DNA from: Marinobacter sp. MDS2
GTDB lineage: Bacteria > Pseudomonadota > Gammaproteobacteria > Pseudomonadales > Oleiphilaceae
DNA: 64,000 nt
Direction of reading: 5' to 3'
NCBI RefSeq assembly: GCF_030718085.1
Contig: NZ_JAVAJF010000001.1
Location: 124,001 to 188,000, forward strand
This document shows positions 43,836-53,512 of this stretch, piece by piece. The notes beneath the pieces were generated by a model. That model saw only the letters and a list, made by a program, of their open reading frames with translations. It was not told where the DNA came from and made no database searches. The position numbers were made by a program, and so were the translations under genes. Numbering within the stretch: the stretch's first letter is position 1; every line of letters begins with the position of its first letter.

Positions 43836-43853
43836 GACCTATTCGGAAGTTCC

Positions 43854-43888
43854 ACAAAAAAACCTGCGAGCTACGCAGGTTTTTTTGT
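43854..43888. terminator. Bidirectional terminator between SCP2 and fimL genes
   Basis: A 15-bp stem with GC core CCTGCG/CGCAGG, an AGCTA loop, an A-run on the left and T-run on the right. It serves both converging genes. Confidence 0.85.
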
Positions 43889-43912
43889 GTCTGGTGATTG
43901 GCTAACAAAGCG

Positions 43913-45619
43913 TTATAAACCCACGTCCGCCAAAGATGTCTCCGCCAAATTCAGCAAGCCGACGTTGCTGTCTTCTCGCCGGCCAATGCTCTCGATATAG
44001 TACTCCAGCGAGGTAAGCGCATCTGCCAGCGCCTCCAATACCGAACTCGATGGCGCTTCTTTCGCGTCCAGTAACTCGTTCTGAATGGAATCAGCGATTC
44101 TCGCAATGACACTTGCGGCCGCGGGATCACTCACCATGATAAGCCCTCCCCATATGCTTCGCAGCGTACCCGGCAAGTTTGCGAGATGCAGTTTGTCATA
44201 ATCGGATTCAATAAATGCGGTGATCGCACGCTTCGCCAGGGTTAACGCGCCTCGAGCCTCTTCGGTCACTACCAAAATGGCTTCCTGGAGATACACGGAC
44301 TCTTCCGTTCGGCTCTCCCCACCCGCCAGCGCATCGGTTTCAGAGGTAATGCCGCGAGTTACGATTTGCATAACTGCGTCTTCGACCCCCAGAACCGAAT
44401 CCGCCAGCTGGTAAAGCTCTTCTTCTGCCGGCAAACGATTTTCTTCTTCCCACGCGCGAAGCTTTCTGGCTTCTCCGCGGGAAATGCTCGCCAGGCGATT
44501 GAGATCAAGCATAACCAACGTGTTGCCAAGACGCTCCAGTGCATCCGCGATGGAGGCAAGTTCGGCGAGGTCAGGCTCGATGCCACGCTCAATGATGTCG
44601 AGTTTGTCTTTTAGCTGATTCAGCTCTTCCAGTAAAGCGTCAGACAACGACTTCAGCACATCACTACCAGGGCCATAAAGCCGTCGCGCGTGCGCCTGCA
44701 TCATGGAATCAGGAAAGTCCGACGGCTGAAGTTTGTAACCTTGCAGAACCCTGGTAATTTCCGGATTCGCTGAACCACTGCGATACAGTAAATACAGCAG
44801 ATCCTTTACGACTGAATCCGGAGCGTCTTTGGCGGTTGCAACCCGCCCTACGTACACAATTTCACGGGTATAGCGCTCCAAACGCATCAACAAGCGCTTT
44901 CGAGCCTTACTGAAGCCCATTGCCCTATCAAGCATGGCATCGGCGGTGATCGCCACCAGACACCACATCTGCCCCATGGGCGCATTCTGGCAAAGCCGCG
45001 CAAAACCACGAGCAGCACGAGCAATGAGCTTTTTGCCGATCTCTTCGTTTTGCTCCCGGAGTATCCCCAGCAAAGCGACCTGAAACGTCAAGCGCATACG
45101 ACGCGCCAACATTTCGTATTCGTGATCATCGTCTACACTCGGACGCAGCGCCAAATCGCAGCAAAAATCTGGGCGTTCACGAACATCCACGTCGAAAAAA
45201 CACGATTCCGGATAAGGTTTTTCCTTACGGGCTTCGCGCAAGTCGTTAATAACGGGGAGCAATAATTCGGGATGATCAACTCGTTGCTGATGGTAATACT
45301 CAACGTAACGGCGCAGAGTGAAGAGCGCGCTGTTCAGAGTTGTAAGCAAAATGTTCTTGTCGTCGTTGGCACCCACGGGTACGTCGTTCGCCAGGTTCAC
45401 CGCTTCCTGACAAATCAACGTTCCACCGCGAAGTTCAACGAGCAGGAAAATACCGCGCAACTGGTTCAGATAGTCGACACAGTTTTGCAGGTCTTCCCCA
45501 CTCTCCCGGTTTTCCTGAAAGCGTTCAAGGCTCGATTCCGCTTGTTTGATGGTCTGCTCAATTTCACCTTTAACCAGATCAAACGACTGCGATTTCGTCG
45601 CAAGAGACGATTGGACCAT
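43913..45619 (-). CDS. fimL: FimL-like protein (degenerate ChpA N-terminal homologue)
   Basis: A 568-residue cytoplasmic protein like P. aeruginosa FimL (about 565 residues), which is homologous to the N-terminal Hpt modules of ChpA and links type IV pili to cAMP. At residue 52, DYLNQLRGIFLLVELRGG has Asn where the ChpA phosphotransfer His would be; later, NLPGTLRSIWGGLIMV shows another site without His. It therefore cannot accept phosphate at these positions and probably acts as a scaffold. It is upstream of the SCP2 terminator and downstream of dnaQ. Confidence 0.8.
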   Translation of the reverse strand: MVQSSLATKSQSFDLVKGEIEQTIKQAESSLERFQENRESGEDLQNCVDYLNQLRGIFLLVELRGGTLICQEAVNLANDVPVGANDDKNILLTTLNSALFTLRRYVEYYHQQRVDHPELLLPVINDLREARKEKPYPESCFFDVDVRERPDFCCDLALRPSVDDDHEYEMLARRMRLTFQVALLGILREQNEEIGKKLIARAARGFARLCQNAPMGQMWCLVAITADAMLDRAMGFSKARKRLLMRLERYTREIVYVGRVATAKDAPDSVVKDLLYLLYRSGSANPEITRVLQGYKLQPSDFPDSMMQAHARRLYGPGSDVLKSLSDALLEELNQLKDKLDIIERGIEPDLAELASIADALERLGNTLVMLDLNRLASISRGEARKLRAWEEENRLPAEEELYQLADSVLGVEDAVMQIVTRGITSETDALAGGESRTEESVYLQEAILVVTEEARGALTLAKRAITAFIESDYDKLHLANLPGTLRSIWGGLIMVSDPAAASVIARIADSIQNELLDAKEAPSSSVLEALADALTSLEYYIESIGRREDSNVGLLNLAETSLADVGL

Positions 45620-45704
45620 AAACGCTTCCTGTTACGTTGCGGAGACGACCGCTTCCTGTGCATGAACAATCTCAATTCGCATAAAACCCGCGAACTTATC
45701 ATTA

Positions 45705-45732
45705 CTTATAACATAAAATTCATGTAGCTCAA
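45705..45732 (-). promoter_or_regulatory. Candidate fimL promoter
   Basis: On the minus strand, TTGAGC (45732-45727), a 16-base spacer and TATAAG (45710-45705), giving a leader of about 80 bases. Confidence 0.45.
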
Positions 45733-45773
45733 GAAAGCTGAAATGTAACAATTAGTACAGTTAGATACAGATC

Positions 45774-46484
45774 TCACTCTGAAGCATTAAGATTGCTCCA
45801 CACTGTATGCCCCGCCTTTTTTTCGATCCGTTCCATCATTTCATTGTGCGCATTGATCTCATCGTTCGTGGCCTCGACAACAGGCAGACGCGCCCGCTCC
45901 GACGACAGTCTTCGCACGCCGGTTACACTTCCTTCTTCGCCCGATCCGGCATCCAGCGACAGCGCCGTTTGGCCACCGGTCATCAACAGATAGACATCCG
46001 CGAGAATTTCGGCGTCCAACAACGCGCCGTGTAGCTCCCGGTTGGAGTTATCTACGCCGTAACGCTTACACAGTGCGTCGAGGTTATTTTTTTGCCCGGG
46101 ATGTTTCTTTCGCGCAATCGCCAAGGTATCGACAATGCCGCAGTGGTCAGCAGTTTTCCGTACCGGCTTGAGGCGGGAAAATTCGGCGTCCATAAAACCG
46201 ACGTCAAACGCCGCGTTATGGATAACCAGTTCAGCCCCTTCGATAAACGCAAAAAATTCCTCGGCGATGTCCGCAAACTTTGGCTTATCCTGCAAAAACT
46301 CGTTCGTGATGCCGTGAACGGTAATGGCTTCCGCCTCCACTTCCCGCTCCGGATTGATATAAACGTGGTAATTTCGCCCCGTTAATTTGCGCTCAATAAC
46401 TTCAACACACCCGATCTCAATAATCCGGTGCCCGGCGCTGGGATCAATACCCGTTGTTTCTGTGTCCAGTACAATCTGTCTCAT
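45774..46484 (-). CDS. dnaQ: DNA polymerase III epsilon subunit (proofreading exonuclease)
   Basis: DEDDh 3'-5' exonuclease of the replicase, 236 residues. Exo I is DTETTGIDP (Asp 7, Glu 9), Exo II is HNAAFDVGFMD, and Exo III is LHGALLDAEILADVYL with the catalytic His and Asp. The C-terminal tail (about 200-236) contains the region that binds the alpha subunit. It follows rnhA by 39 bases on the same strand, the classic rnhA-dnaQ pairing. Confidence 0.95.
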   Translation of the reverse strand: MRQIVLDTETTGIDPSAGHRIIEIGCVEVIERKLTGRNYHVYINPEREVEAEAITVHGITNEFLQDKPKFADIAEEFFAFIEGAELVIHNAAFDVGFMDAEFSRLKPVRKTADHCGIVDTLAIARKKHPGQKNNLDALCKRYGVDNSNRELHGALLDAEILADVYLLMTGGQTALSLDAGSGEEGSVTGVRRLSSERARLPVVEATNDEINAHNEMMERIEKKAGHTVWSNLNASE

Positions 46485-46523
46485 GCATTACCTTTCAGGG
46501 AACATCGTTCGGCTGTTACTACT

Positions 46524-46967
46524 TTAGCGCCTCATCACGGTTTCGACACCCAAGTTGGCAAGCTCATCCGCCAACTCGTTGCCCGGGTCGCCCGCGTGAC
46601 CCTTGACCCAGTGCCAATTTACGTTGTGCCGGGCGGATTCCGCGTCCAGCTCTTTCCACAAATCCGAATTCTTGACCGGTTTTTTGGCCGAAGTTTTCCA
46701 GCCATTGCGCTTCCACCCCTCCATCCACTCTGTGATCCCTTTGCGTACATACTGTGAGTCTGTATACAGCTCGACATCGCAAGTACGATTCAGCGCTTTC
46801 AGGCCCTGAATAGCGGCCATCAGCTCCATCCGGTTATTGGTGGTTTCACGCTCGCCGCCATGCATTTTTTTCTCGGCCCCACCGTAGCGCAACACAACCC
46901 CCCAACCACCCGGTCCGGGATTGCCTTTACACGCTCCATCGGTGTACATCACTACTTTGCCTGCCAT
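46524..46967 (-). CDS. rnhA: Ribonuclease HI
   Basis: Cleaves RNA in RNA-DNA hybrids. The 147 residues show all four acidic catalytic residues: Asp 10 in MYTDGAC, Glu in NNRMELMA, Asp in ELYTDSQYV and Asp in NELADELA, and the basic handle with its WxxxWKRNGWK motif. The start ATG overlaps the stop of the methyltransferase gene (TAATG), and dnaQ follows. Confidence 0.97.
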   Translation of the reverse strand: MAGKVVMYTDGACKGNPGPGGWGVVLRYGGAEKKMHGGERETTNNRMELMAAIQGLKALNRTCDVELYTDSQYVRKGITEWMEGWKRNGWKTSAKKPVKNSDLWKELDAESARHNVNWHWVKGHAGDPGNELADELANLGVETVMRR

Positions 46968-47767
46968 TAGAACTCCGGTGAACGGTTACTGGTATCGAGA
47001 TGTCGGGGCACTCGGTTCATGCAATCTCTTGATGCGCCTACCGCACCCGGGAGCGAGATCACGTTGTTCTTTCGCCAACTTACGCCACGCTGGATAGGCG
47101 CCGGCACCCGTTTGCGCGCAAGGATACAGTAATAGGCGCCAACGGGAATAATATTGGCTTTGCCGGAGGGTTCCCGGGTGGCGATGGAGCCGTGGCGTTT
47201 TTGAATCGGCAGCTGACAAAAATAGGTCGCGGTGGATTCAACCGTAAAGCCCAGCAGCCGAAGCCAGTCTTCCATGCGCGACCGCATCATGAAGCGCCCG
47301 CCCCAAGGCCCTTGGTGATGCCGGGAAAGCAGCTTGCGAGCACCCCACAGCCCCAGTGGATTGAAACCAACCAAAGCCATCACGCCTTCGCCTCGCAGAA
47401 CTCTTGCCGCTTCCCTCAGCACCTGATGAGGGTCCTGAGAAAAATCGGCAGCATGATGCAAAATGGCCAGATCGATAGAATCGGCCGGGAATGGCAGTTC
47501 AACCGAATCGCAAACCGCCACTCCATCCGGCATGTTCGGACTCCAAGTAGGCGTTGTAATAATCCGCTGTACGAAATCGGTACCCGTGGCCAAGGGTAAT
47601 CTGTGACTCAAGCCTACTTGTAACTGCCGGGCTCCGGTGAGGCTGCCAAGCTCTCTATCAAGGACACGCCGCTGGCTGGCCAACAAGGCTCGCCCTAACG
47701 GGCTTTGAAACCAGACTTCAAAGCTTTCATGTCGCGCTGCAAAATCGATCGGCCTGGAGTCGTTCAC
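46967..47767 (-). CDS. SAM-dependent methyltransferase-like protein
   Basis: A 266-residue protein with a class I methyltransferase pattern: [52 protein letters not shown] is motif post-I to III. Motif I itself is poor ([14 protein letters not shown], lacking GxGxG), so SAM binding is not certain. It is conserved next to rnhA and gloB in Pseudomonas-like genomes. The substrate is unknown. Translationally coupled to rnhA and divergent from gloB. Confidence 0.8.
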   Translation of the reverse strand: MNDSRPIDFAARHESFEVWFQSPLGRALLASQRRVLDRELGSLTGARQLQVGLSHRLPLATGTDFVQRIITTPTWSPNMPDGVAVCDSVELPFPADSIDLAILHHAADFSQDPHQVLREAARVLRGEGVMALVGFNPLGLWGARKLLSRHHQGPWGGRFMMRSRMEDWLRLLGFTVESTATYFCQLPIQKRHGSIATREPSGKANIIPVGAYYCILARKRVPAPIQRGVSWRKNNVISLPGAVGASRDCMNRVPRHLDTSNRSPEF

Positions 47768-47866
47768 CGTTTATTCCTCTGCTCATGCGGCCCTGACATC
47801 GGACACCTTGGGATAGGCGCGCTGTTGCTTTATCATAACAGTCACATCCATTAAGCACATGTGGTC

Positions 47867-48664
47867 ATGATGTTTCGCATTTACCCTATTCCGGCGTTTT
47901 CAGACAACTACATCTGGTGTCTTGCAGATACATCAACCGGCAAAGCCCTTGTGGTGGATCCGGGGCAGTCGCAACCGGTCAAGGATTATCTGAAACACTC
48001 GGGCCTGACGCTCGACACCATTCTGGTCACTCATCATCACCCGGACCATATCGGTGGTATTGCCGAGCTCCGGGAAACGCACCCGAACATCAGAATCGTC
48101 GGCCCGGAAGGTTCACCGTTCACCAATGTGACAGAAACGGTGAGCCATGGCGATCACCTTGAATGGCAAACGATTCGTTTCTCAGTAATGGCAACCCCAG
48201 GCCACACTCTGGACCATATCGTCTACTACACGGAGACTCAGGTTGATGGCGCTCCTGTACTGTTCAGTGGTGACACCCTGTTTATTGGCGGCTGCGGAAG
48301 GCTGTTTGAAGGTACCCCCGACCAAATGCACCGCTCATTGAACTCACTGCGGGCTCTTCCCGACAACACTGCGATTTACTGCGCCCACGAGTACACTCTT
48401 GCCAACCTTCGCTTTGCGCGTCATTGGCTGCCTGACGATGCGGGGCTGATCGAATTCGAGCAAGACTGCAATCTGCTGCGCCAAGCCGGGAAACCCACTG
48501 TGCCTTCGAGCCTACAGAACGAAAAAGCACTCAACCTGTTTCTGCGCTGGGATGACCCTGCCGTGATCAAAGCCGCAGAAGCCTATGGTGCTGAACACGG
48601 TTTGCCTGTAACCAGTCCGGCGGAAGTCTTTGCAGCCGTTCGGCATGGCAAAGATCACTTCTGA
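47867..48664 (+). CDS. gloB: Hydroxyacylglutathione hydrolase (glyoxalase II)
   Basis: Hydrolyses S-lactoylglutathione in methylglyoxal detoxification, 265 residues. The metallo-beta-lactamase site [10 protein letters not shown] is near residues 55-64; further ligands are in [23 protein letters not shown] and [14 protein letters not shown]. Start at 47867 (or ATG 47870); no strong ribosome site is visible. A GTG at 47861 is also in frame. Divergent from the methyltransferase gene with about 100 bases between. Confidence 0.95.
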   Translation: MMFRIYPIPAFSDNYIWCLADTSTGKALVVDPGQSQPVKDYLKHSGLTLDTILVTHHHPDHIGGIAELRETHPNIRIVGPEGSPFTNVTETVSHGDHLEWQTIRFSVMATPGHTLDHIVYYTETQVDGAPVLFSGDTLFIGGCGRLFEGTPDQMHRSLNSLRALPDNTAIYCAHEYTLANLRFARHWLPDDAGLIEFEQDCNLLRQAGKPTVPSSLQNEKALNLFLRWDDPAVIKAAEAYGAEHGLPVTSPAEVFAAVRHGKDHF

Positions 48665-48841
48665 TCAGAACCGAATTTGAGGCGGTGGTAACAATACCTC
48701 TCAAAGCCGTAACATCACGTGCCTTGACCGCCTTAAAACCCGTCCCATAGAATCTCGCTCGAACTGTGTTTGAAGCATTGCATTTATCTTTACGCCGGAT
48801 CTTGTTACTGACGTCTGGCGCAACCTCCCGGAAGCCTAGTT

Positions 48842-50536
48842 ATGCCGGTTAATCGCCTCTCATTGGTCTTACTCACCACATCCTTAACCGCTGGCTGCAG
48901 CAGCAATCCTTTATTTGAAAGCAGGCACAGCAACCCGCTCGAATCTGAACGCGTTGTGGTGGCTCAGGGCGACGATGAACTGATTGCGGCTATCGATTCA
49001 GATCAAGATCTGTCCACGAATGCCCCCTTGGATGATGCCATTTCGGCAGACCTTAAAGCGAAAGCGAAAGCCGCCCGTAAAAAGCTCGACGAGCCCAAGT
49101 CCTCCGGGTCGGATGAGCTTGTGCAAACGGATCTATGGAGCCGCATGCGAGCCGGGTTTGCCATGGATCACTCGGTTGATAATGCCAGGATGCAGGCTCA
49201 GCTTGACTGGTATGCCCGCAATCCCCGCTACATTCAACGCGTAACAGAAAGAGGCGCACGATACCTGCACCACATCCTGAGCGAAGCCGAAGCCCGCGGA
49301 TTGCCAACCGAGCTGGCCTTGCTGCCAGTGGTAGAAAGCGCGTTTGATCCTTTTGCCTACTCTCACGGTCGCGCAGCAGGGCTTTGGCAATTCATCCCTT
49401 CAACCGGCAAATACTTCGGTCTGACACAAAGCTGGTGGCATGACGATCGTCGGGATGTGCTGACCTCAACCGATGCCGCACTCACTTACCTCGAACGTCT
49501 GGCCAACCGATTCGACGGCGATTTCACCTTGGCACTGGCGGCCTATAACTCAGGCGGCGGAACGGTTTCCAGTGCCATGCGCCGCAACCGTAAGGCGGGC
49601 CAGTCAACAGACTATTGGTCATTAAGACTACCTAAAGAAACCCGACACTACGTGCCCAAGCTTTTGGCATTGGCAAAAGTGATCGACAATCCGGACGCCT
49701 ATGGCATTCAGCTGCCGGAACTGAAGAACGAACCTTATTTCGAAGTGGTTGAGACAGGTTCACAACTGGACCTGGCGCAGGCAGCCAAACTTGCAAGCGT
49801 CGATATTGATGAAATCTATCTGCTTAACCCGTCTTACAACCGATGGGCCACGAACCCCGATGGCCCGCACCGCTTGCTGGTGCCCGCCCAAAACGCTGAT
49901 ACATTCCGAGCTGCGTTGGCGAATTTCCCAGCCGACCAACGGGTTTCCTGGAAAAACTACAAAGTAACGAAGGGTGACAACCTGGGCAGCATTGCTCGCC
50001 GGTTTTCCACCACCACGTCCGTTATACGCCAGGTAAACAAGCTAAACGGCGACATGATTCGGATCGGTCAGCAGCTTCTGATTCCGTCCTCCACCAAGAG
50101 TTCTGACGCCTATGGCTTGAGCCAGTCCCAGAGGCTTGAGCGCAAGCAGGAGCGGAAGCGATCAGGCAATAAAGTACGCTATACCGTTCGCCGCGGCGAT
50201 ACATTCTGGGACATCGCCCGGGAACACCGGGTCAGCGTGCGTGAAGTTGCCGCGTGGAACGGCATGGCGCCGGGCGACCCCCTCCATCCCGGCCGGAAAC
50301 TGGTTATCTGGAGCAAGGTGAAGCAACCCAAAACCGTTGCCGGCAACGCCAGAAACAAGGCCATGGTGCGCAAGGTTGGATATCGCGTGCGCAAAGGCGA
50401 TTCTCTATCGACGATCGCCTCCCGTTTCTCCGTGAATGTGCGAGACATCGCATCATGGAACGATCTTAATACCAACCGTTATCTGCAACCCGGCCAAAGT
50501 CTGGTACTCTACGTTGACATAAGAAACAGCCCATAA
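48842..50536 (+). CDS. mltD: Membrane-bound lytic murein transglycosylase D
   Basis: Outer-membrane lipoprotein cleaving peptidoglycan, 564 residues. A lipobox LTAGCSS puts the acylated Cys near residue 19. The lytic transglycosylase domain (about 140-270) has the catalytic Glu in LLPVVESAFDPFAYSHGRAAGLWQFIPSTG and LALAAYNSGGGTV. Three LysM repeats follow: YKVTKGDNLGSIA, YTVRRGDTFWDIA and YRVRKGDSLSTIA. E. coli MltD has fewer LysM repeats, as I recall. It precedes yejA by 12 bases. Confidence 0.95.
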   Translation: MPVNRLSLVLLTTSLTAGCSSNPLFESRHSNPLESERVVVAQGDDELIAAIDSDQDLSTNAPLDDAISADLKAKAKAARKKLDEPKSSGSDELVQTDLWSRMRAGFAMDHSVDNARMQAQLDWYARNPRYIQRVTERGARYLHHILSEAEARGLPTELALLPVVESAFDPFAYSHGRAAGLWQFIPSTGKYFGLTQSWWHDDRRDVLTSTDAALTYLERLANRFDGDFTLALAAYNSGGGTVSSAMRRNRKAGQSTDYWSLRLPKETRHYVPKLLALAKVIDNPDAYGIQLPELKNEPYFEVVETGSQLDLAQAAKLASVDIDEIYLLNPSYNRWATNPDGPHRLLVPAQNADTFRAALANFPADQRVSWKNYKVTKGDNLGSIARRFSTTTSVIRQVNKLNGDMIRIGQQLLIPSSTKSSDAYGLSQSQRLERKQERKRSGNKVRYTVRRGDTFWDIAREHRVSVREVAAWNGMAPGDPLHPGRKLVIWSKVKQPKTVAGNARNKAMVRKVGYRVRKGDSLSTIASRFSVNVRDIASWNDLNTNRYLQPGQSLVLYVDIRNSP

Positions 50537-50548
50537 CGTGCGAGAACT

Positions 50549-52378
50549 ATGACAAAAATACGTAAAGCACCGAGCCTCACCGGACTGGTTACGTCACTGG
50601 CCCTTGCGGTCACTTCTTTTGTTTCATACGCAGACAGTCACTCCCCGGAAGCGCCCGCCCCCGTGCACGGCATGGCCATGCACGGGGAGGTGAAGTACCC
50701 CTCGGATTTCGATCATTTTGAGTACGTAAATCCGGCAGCTCCCAAAGGCGGCCATCTTAAACTGAGCGCCGTCGCCAACGGTTTCGATAGCTTTAATCCG
50801 TTTGTTGTCAGAGGCGTTGCCGCCGCTGGCGTCAGCACCTATGTGTACGACACCCTGATGGTATCGTCTGACGATGAGCCTTTTTCAGCGTACGGGTTGA
50901 TCGCAGAGAGCCTCGAAGTACCCGAGGACAGAAGCTACGTTATTTTCAATTTACGGGAAGAAGCTCGCTTTCAGGACGGCGAACCGATTACCGCCGAGGA
51001 CGTAGCCTTTTCCTTCCGAATCCTGACCACGGAAGGCCATCCTTTCTATCGCAATTATTACTCCGATATCGAAAGTGTATCGGTCGAAAGTGATCACCGC
51101 GTTCGGTTTGACTTTGGTGATACCGAGAACCGCGAGCTGCCCCTGATTATCGGCCAAATGCCCATTCTACCCGCCCACTACTGGCAAGACCGGGAGTTCG
51201 AGGGCAATGGCTTGAATGTGCCGGTGGGCAGTGGGCCTTATCGCATTGGCTCCTTCGATGCCGGCCGAAACCTGACATTCGAACGCATCTCTGATTACTG
51301 GGCAGCCGACCTTCCGGTTCGCAAGGGTCGCTTTAATTTCGACAAGATCACCTACGAGTATTACAGCGACGATACCGTTGCTCTCGAATCTTTCAAAGCA
51401 GGCAACTTCGACTTCCGGCAGGAGACCTCCGCTAAAAACTGGGCTACCGCCTATACCGGCACACCGTTCGAGAAAGGCTCGATCACCAAAGTCGCGATTG
51501 AGCATCACCGTCCAACCGGCATGCAAGGCTTTGTTTTCAATACCCGAAAAGCGGTTTTCAAAGACCCCAAAGTCCGTGAAGCTTTGGCCTACGGATTCGA
51601 CTTCGAATGGGCGAACCGAAATCTGTTCTATGGCCAGTACAACCGCACAGACAGTTTCTTCGAAAACAGTGAACTTGCGTCTGAAGGCTTGCCGTCCGGG
51701 CGCACACTGGAGATTCTCGAGCCTTTCCGTAACCAGCTCAGCGCCGACGTCTTCAACAAGGTGTACACGCCACCTGACACCAGCAAAACCCGGAGTGTTC
51801 GTGACAACCTTAAACAGGCATTTCAGCTGCTGAGCGAAGCCGGTTACGGAATTCAAGGTGGAAAAATGGTTCACAAAGCATCCGGAAAGCCACTGAAATT
51901 CGAGATTTTGCTGGCGCAGAAAAGCTTCGAGCGCGTGGTACTTCCGTTTACCCAGAACCTTAAAAAGCTGGGCATTGATGTCACGGTACGCCTTGTCGAC
52001 ACCAGCCAGTACATTCGGCGCGTCCGCAGTTTCGATTTCGACATGATTACCCAGGTACTACCCCAATCCGACTCGCCCGGTAATGAACAGCGAGATTACT
52101 GGCACTCGTCGAATGTTGATGTAGAGGGCTCTCGCAATACCATTGGCGTGAACGACCCTGTGGTTGATGAACTTGTCGACATGGTGATTCAAGCACCGGA
52201 CCGTGACGAATTGGTCCATCGAGTGCGGGCCTTGGATCACGTGTTGCTGCATGGCCATTACGTCATTCCTCACTGGCACCTGAGCAAAGACAGAGTGGCC
52301 TATTGGAACCATCTTGAACGGCCCGACGTTACCCCTAAAAGCGGTATCGATCTTAATAACTGGTGGATTGCCCGCTGA
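50549..52378 (+). CDS. yejA: Peptide ABC transporter substrate-binding protein, YejA/NppA-like
   Basis: A 609-residue periplasmic family-5 binding protein. Signal peptide about 1-28, ending SFVSYADS. Family-5 blocks include NPAAPKGGHLKLSA, FDSFNPFVVRG, YDTLMV, LREEARFQDGEPITAEDVAFSF and VRLVDTSQYIRR. The YejABEF system imports peptides such as microcin C; the Pseudomonas homologue, NppA1A2BCD, has two binding proteins, while here there is one. It lies 12 bases after mltD and 46 before yejB. Confidence 0.9.
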   Translation: MTKIRKAPSLTGLVTSLALAVTSFVSYADSHSPEAPAPVHGMAMHGEVKYPSDFDHFEYVNPAAPKGGHLKLSAVANGFDSFNPFVVRGVAAAGVSTYVYDTLMVSSDDEPFSAYGLIAESLEVPEDRSYVIFNLREEARFQDGEPITAEDVAFSFRILTTEGHPFYRNYYSDIESVSVESDHRVRFDFGDTENRELPLIIGQMPILPAHYWQDREFEGNGLNVPVGSGPYRIGSFDAGRNLTFERISDYWAADLPVRKGRFNFDKITYEYYSDDTVALESFKAGNFDFRQETSAKNWATAYTGTPFEKGSITKVAIEHHRPTGMQGFVFNTRKAVFKDPKVREALAYGFDFEWANRNLFYGQYNRTDSFFENSELASEGLPSGRTLEILEPFRNQLSADVFNKVYTPPDTSKTRSVRDNLKQAFQLLSEAGYGIQGGKMVHKASGKPLKFEILLAQKSFERVVLPFTQNLKKLGIDVTVRLVDTSQYIRRVRSFDFDMITQVLPQSDSPGNEQRDYWHSSNVDVEGSRNTIGVNDPVVDELVDMVIQAPDRDELVHRVRALDHVLLHGHYVIPHWHLSKDRVAYWNHLERPDVTPKSGIDLNNWWIAR

Positions 52379-52424
52379 GCGGCCCACTCCCAATCAAGCC
52401 GTCATGAAAGGATTCCTTCCCTAG

Positions 52425-53510
52425 ATGGGTACATACATACTTCGTCGATTGGCGCTGATTATTCCGACCCTGATCGGCATCATGCTGCTCAACTTCATCA
52501 TCGTTCAGGCAGCGCCCGGTGGCCCCATTGAGCAGCTGATTGCCGAAATGGAAGGGCTGGGTGGCAATGCGCTCGCCCGGGCCGGTGGCGGCGATATGGG
52601 CGGCGAAGTCTCTACGGCTTCAAATGAAAGCCGGGGAGCGCGGGGGCTGCCGCCGGAGCTCTTGGCGGAGATGGAAGCCCGCTACGGTTTCGACAAACCC
52701 GCCCACGAACGTTTTCTGGGGATGCTGAAGGATTACGCCACGTTTGACTTCGGGAATTCCTTCTTTCGAGATCGTTCCGTGGTCGAACTCGTCATCGATA
52801 AAATGCCGGTATCCATTTCGCTGGGCCTTTGGTCCACGCTGGTTATCTATCTGATTTCCATTCCTCTGGGTATCCGGAAAGCCGTCAGAGACGGTTCCCG
52901 TTTCGATGTTTGGAGCAGCTCTGCCATCGTAGTCGGCTACGCCATTCCCGGATTCCTGTTTGCGATTCTGTTGATCGTTCTGTTTGCCGGCGGCAGCTAC
53001 TTCGACTGGTTCCCCTTGCGGGGCCTTACGTCTCCCGATTTCGACACCATGACCTGGTACCAAAAGATTGGCGACTATTTCTGGCATCTGGCACTCCCCG
53101 TTACCGCCAACGTTATTGGCGGGTTTGCCACACTTACCTTGCTGACCAAAAACTCGTTTCTCGATGAGATCGGTAAACAATACGTGACCACCGCCCGAGC
53201 CAAGGGTCTGGACGAAAAACAGGTTCTTTATGGCCATGTGTTCCGTAACGCCATGTTGATTGTCATTGCCAGCCTACCCGGAGTGCTTGTGTCTCTGTTC
53301 TTCACCGGCTCTCTACTGATCGAGGTTATCTTCTCTCTCGATGGCCTCGGCCTGCTCGGGTTTGAAGCCGCTCTGAACCGGGATTATCCCGTTATCTTCG
53401 GCACGCTTTATATCTTTACCCTCATGGGGCTTTTGCTAAAGCTCATCAGCGACATCACCTATGTTCTGGTTGATCCACGCATCGACTTCGACAGCAGGGA
53501 GGGCGCGTAA
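52425..53510 (+). CDS. yejB: Peptide ABC transporter permease YejB
   Basis: Inner-membrane permease of 361 residues with six hydrophobic segments, oligopeptide (OppB) family. [35 protein letters not shown] is the N-terminal signature; a hydrophilic insert (about 40-85, Gly-rich) between helices one and two is typical of YejB. The EAA loop near residues 240-260 reads [16 protein letters not shown]. Two bases separate it from yejE. Confidence 0.92.
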   Translation: MGTYILRRLALIIPTLIGIMLLNFIIVQAAPGGPIEQLIAEMEGLGGNALARAGGGDMGGEVSTASNESRGARGLPPELLAEMEARYGFDKPAHERFLGMLKDYATFDFGNSFFRDRSVVELVIDKMPVSISLGLWSTLVIYLISIPLGIRKAVRDGSRFDVWSSSAIVVGYAIPGFLFAILLIVLFAGGSYFDWFPLRGLTSPDFDTMTWYQKIGDYFWHLALPVTANVIGGFATLTLLTKNSFLDEIGKQYVTTARAKGLDEKQVLYGHVFRNAMLIVIASLPGVLVSLFFTGSLLIEVIFSLDGLGLLGFEAALNRDYPVIFGTLYIFTLMGLLLKLISDITYVLVDPRIDFDSREGA

Positions 53511-53512
53511 TC

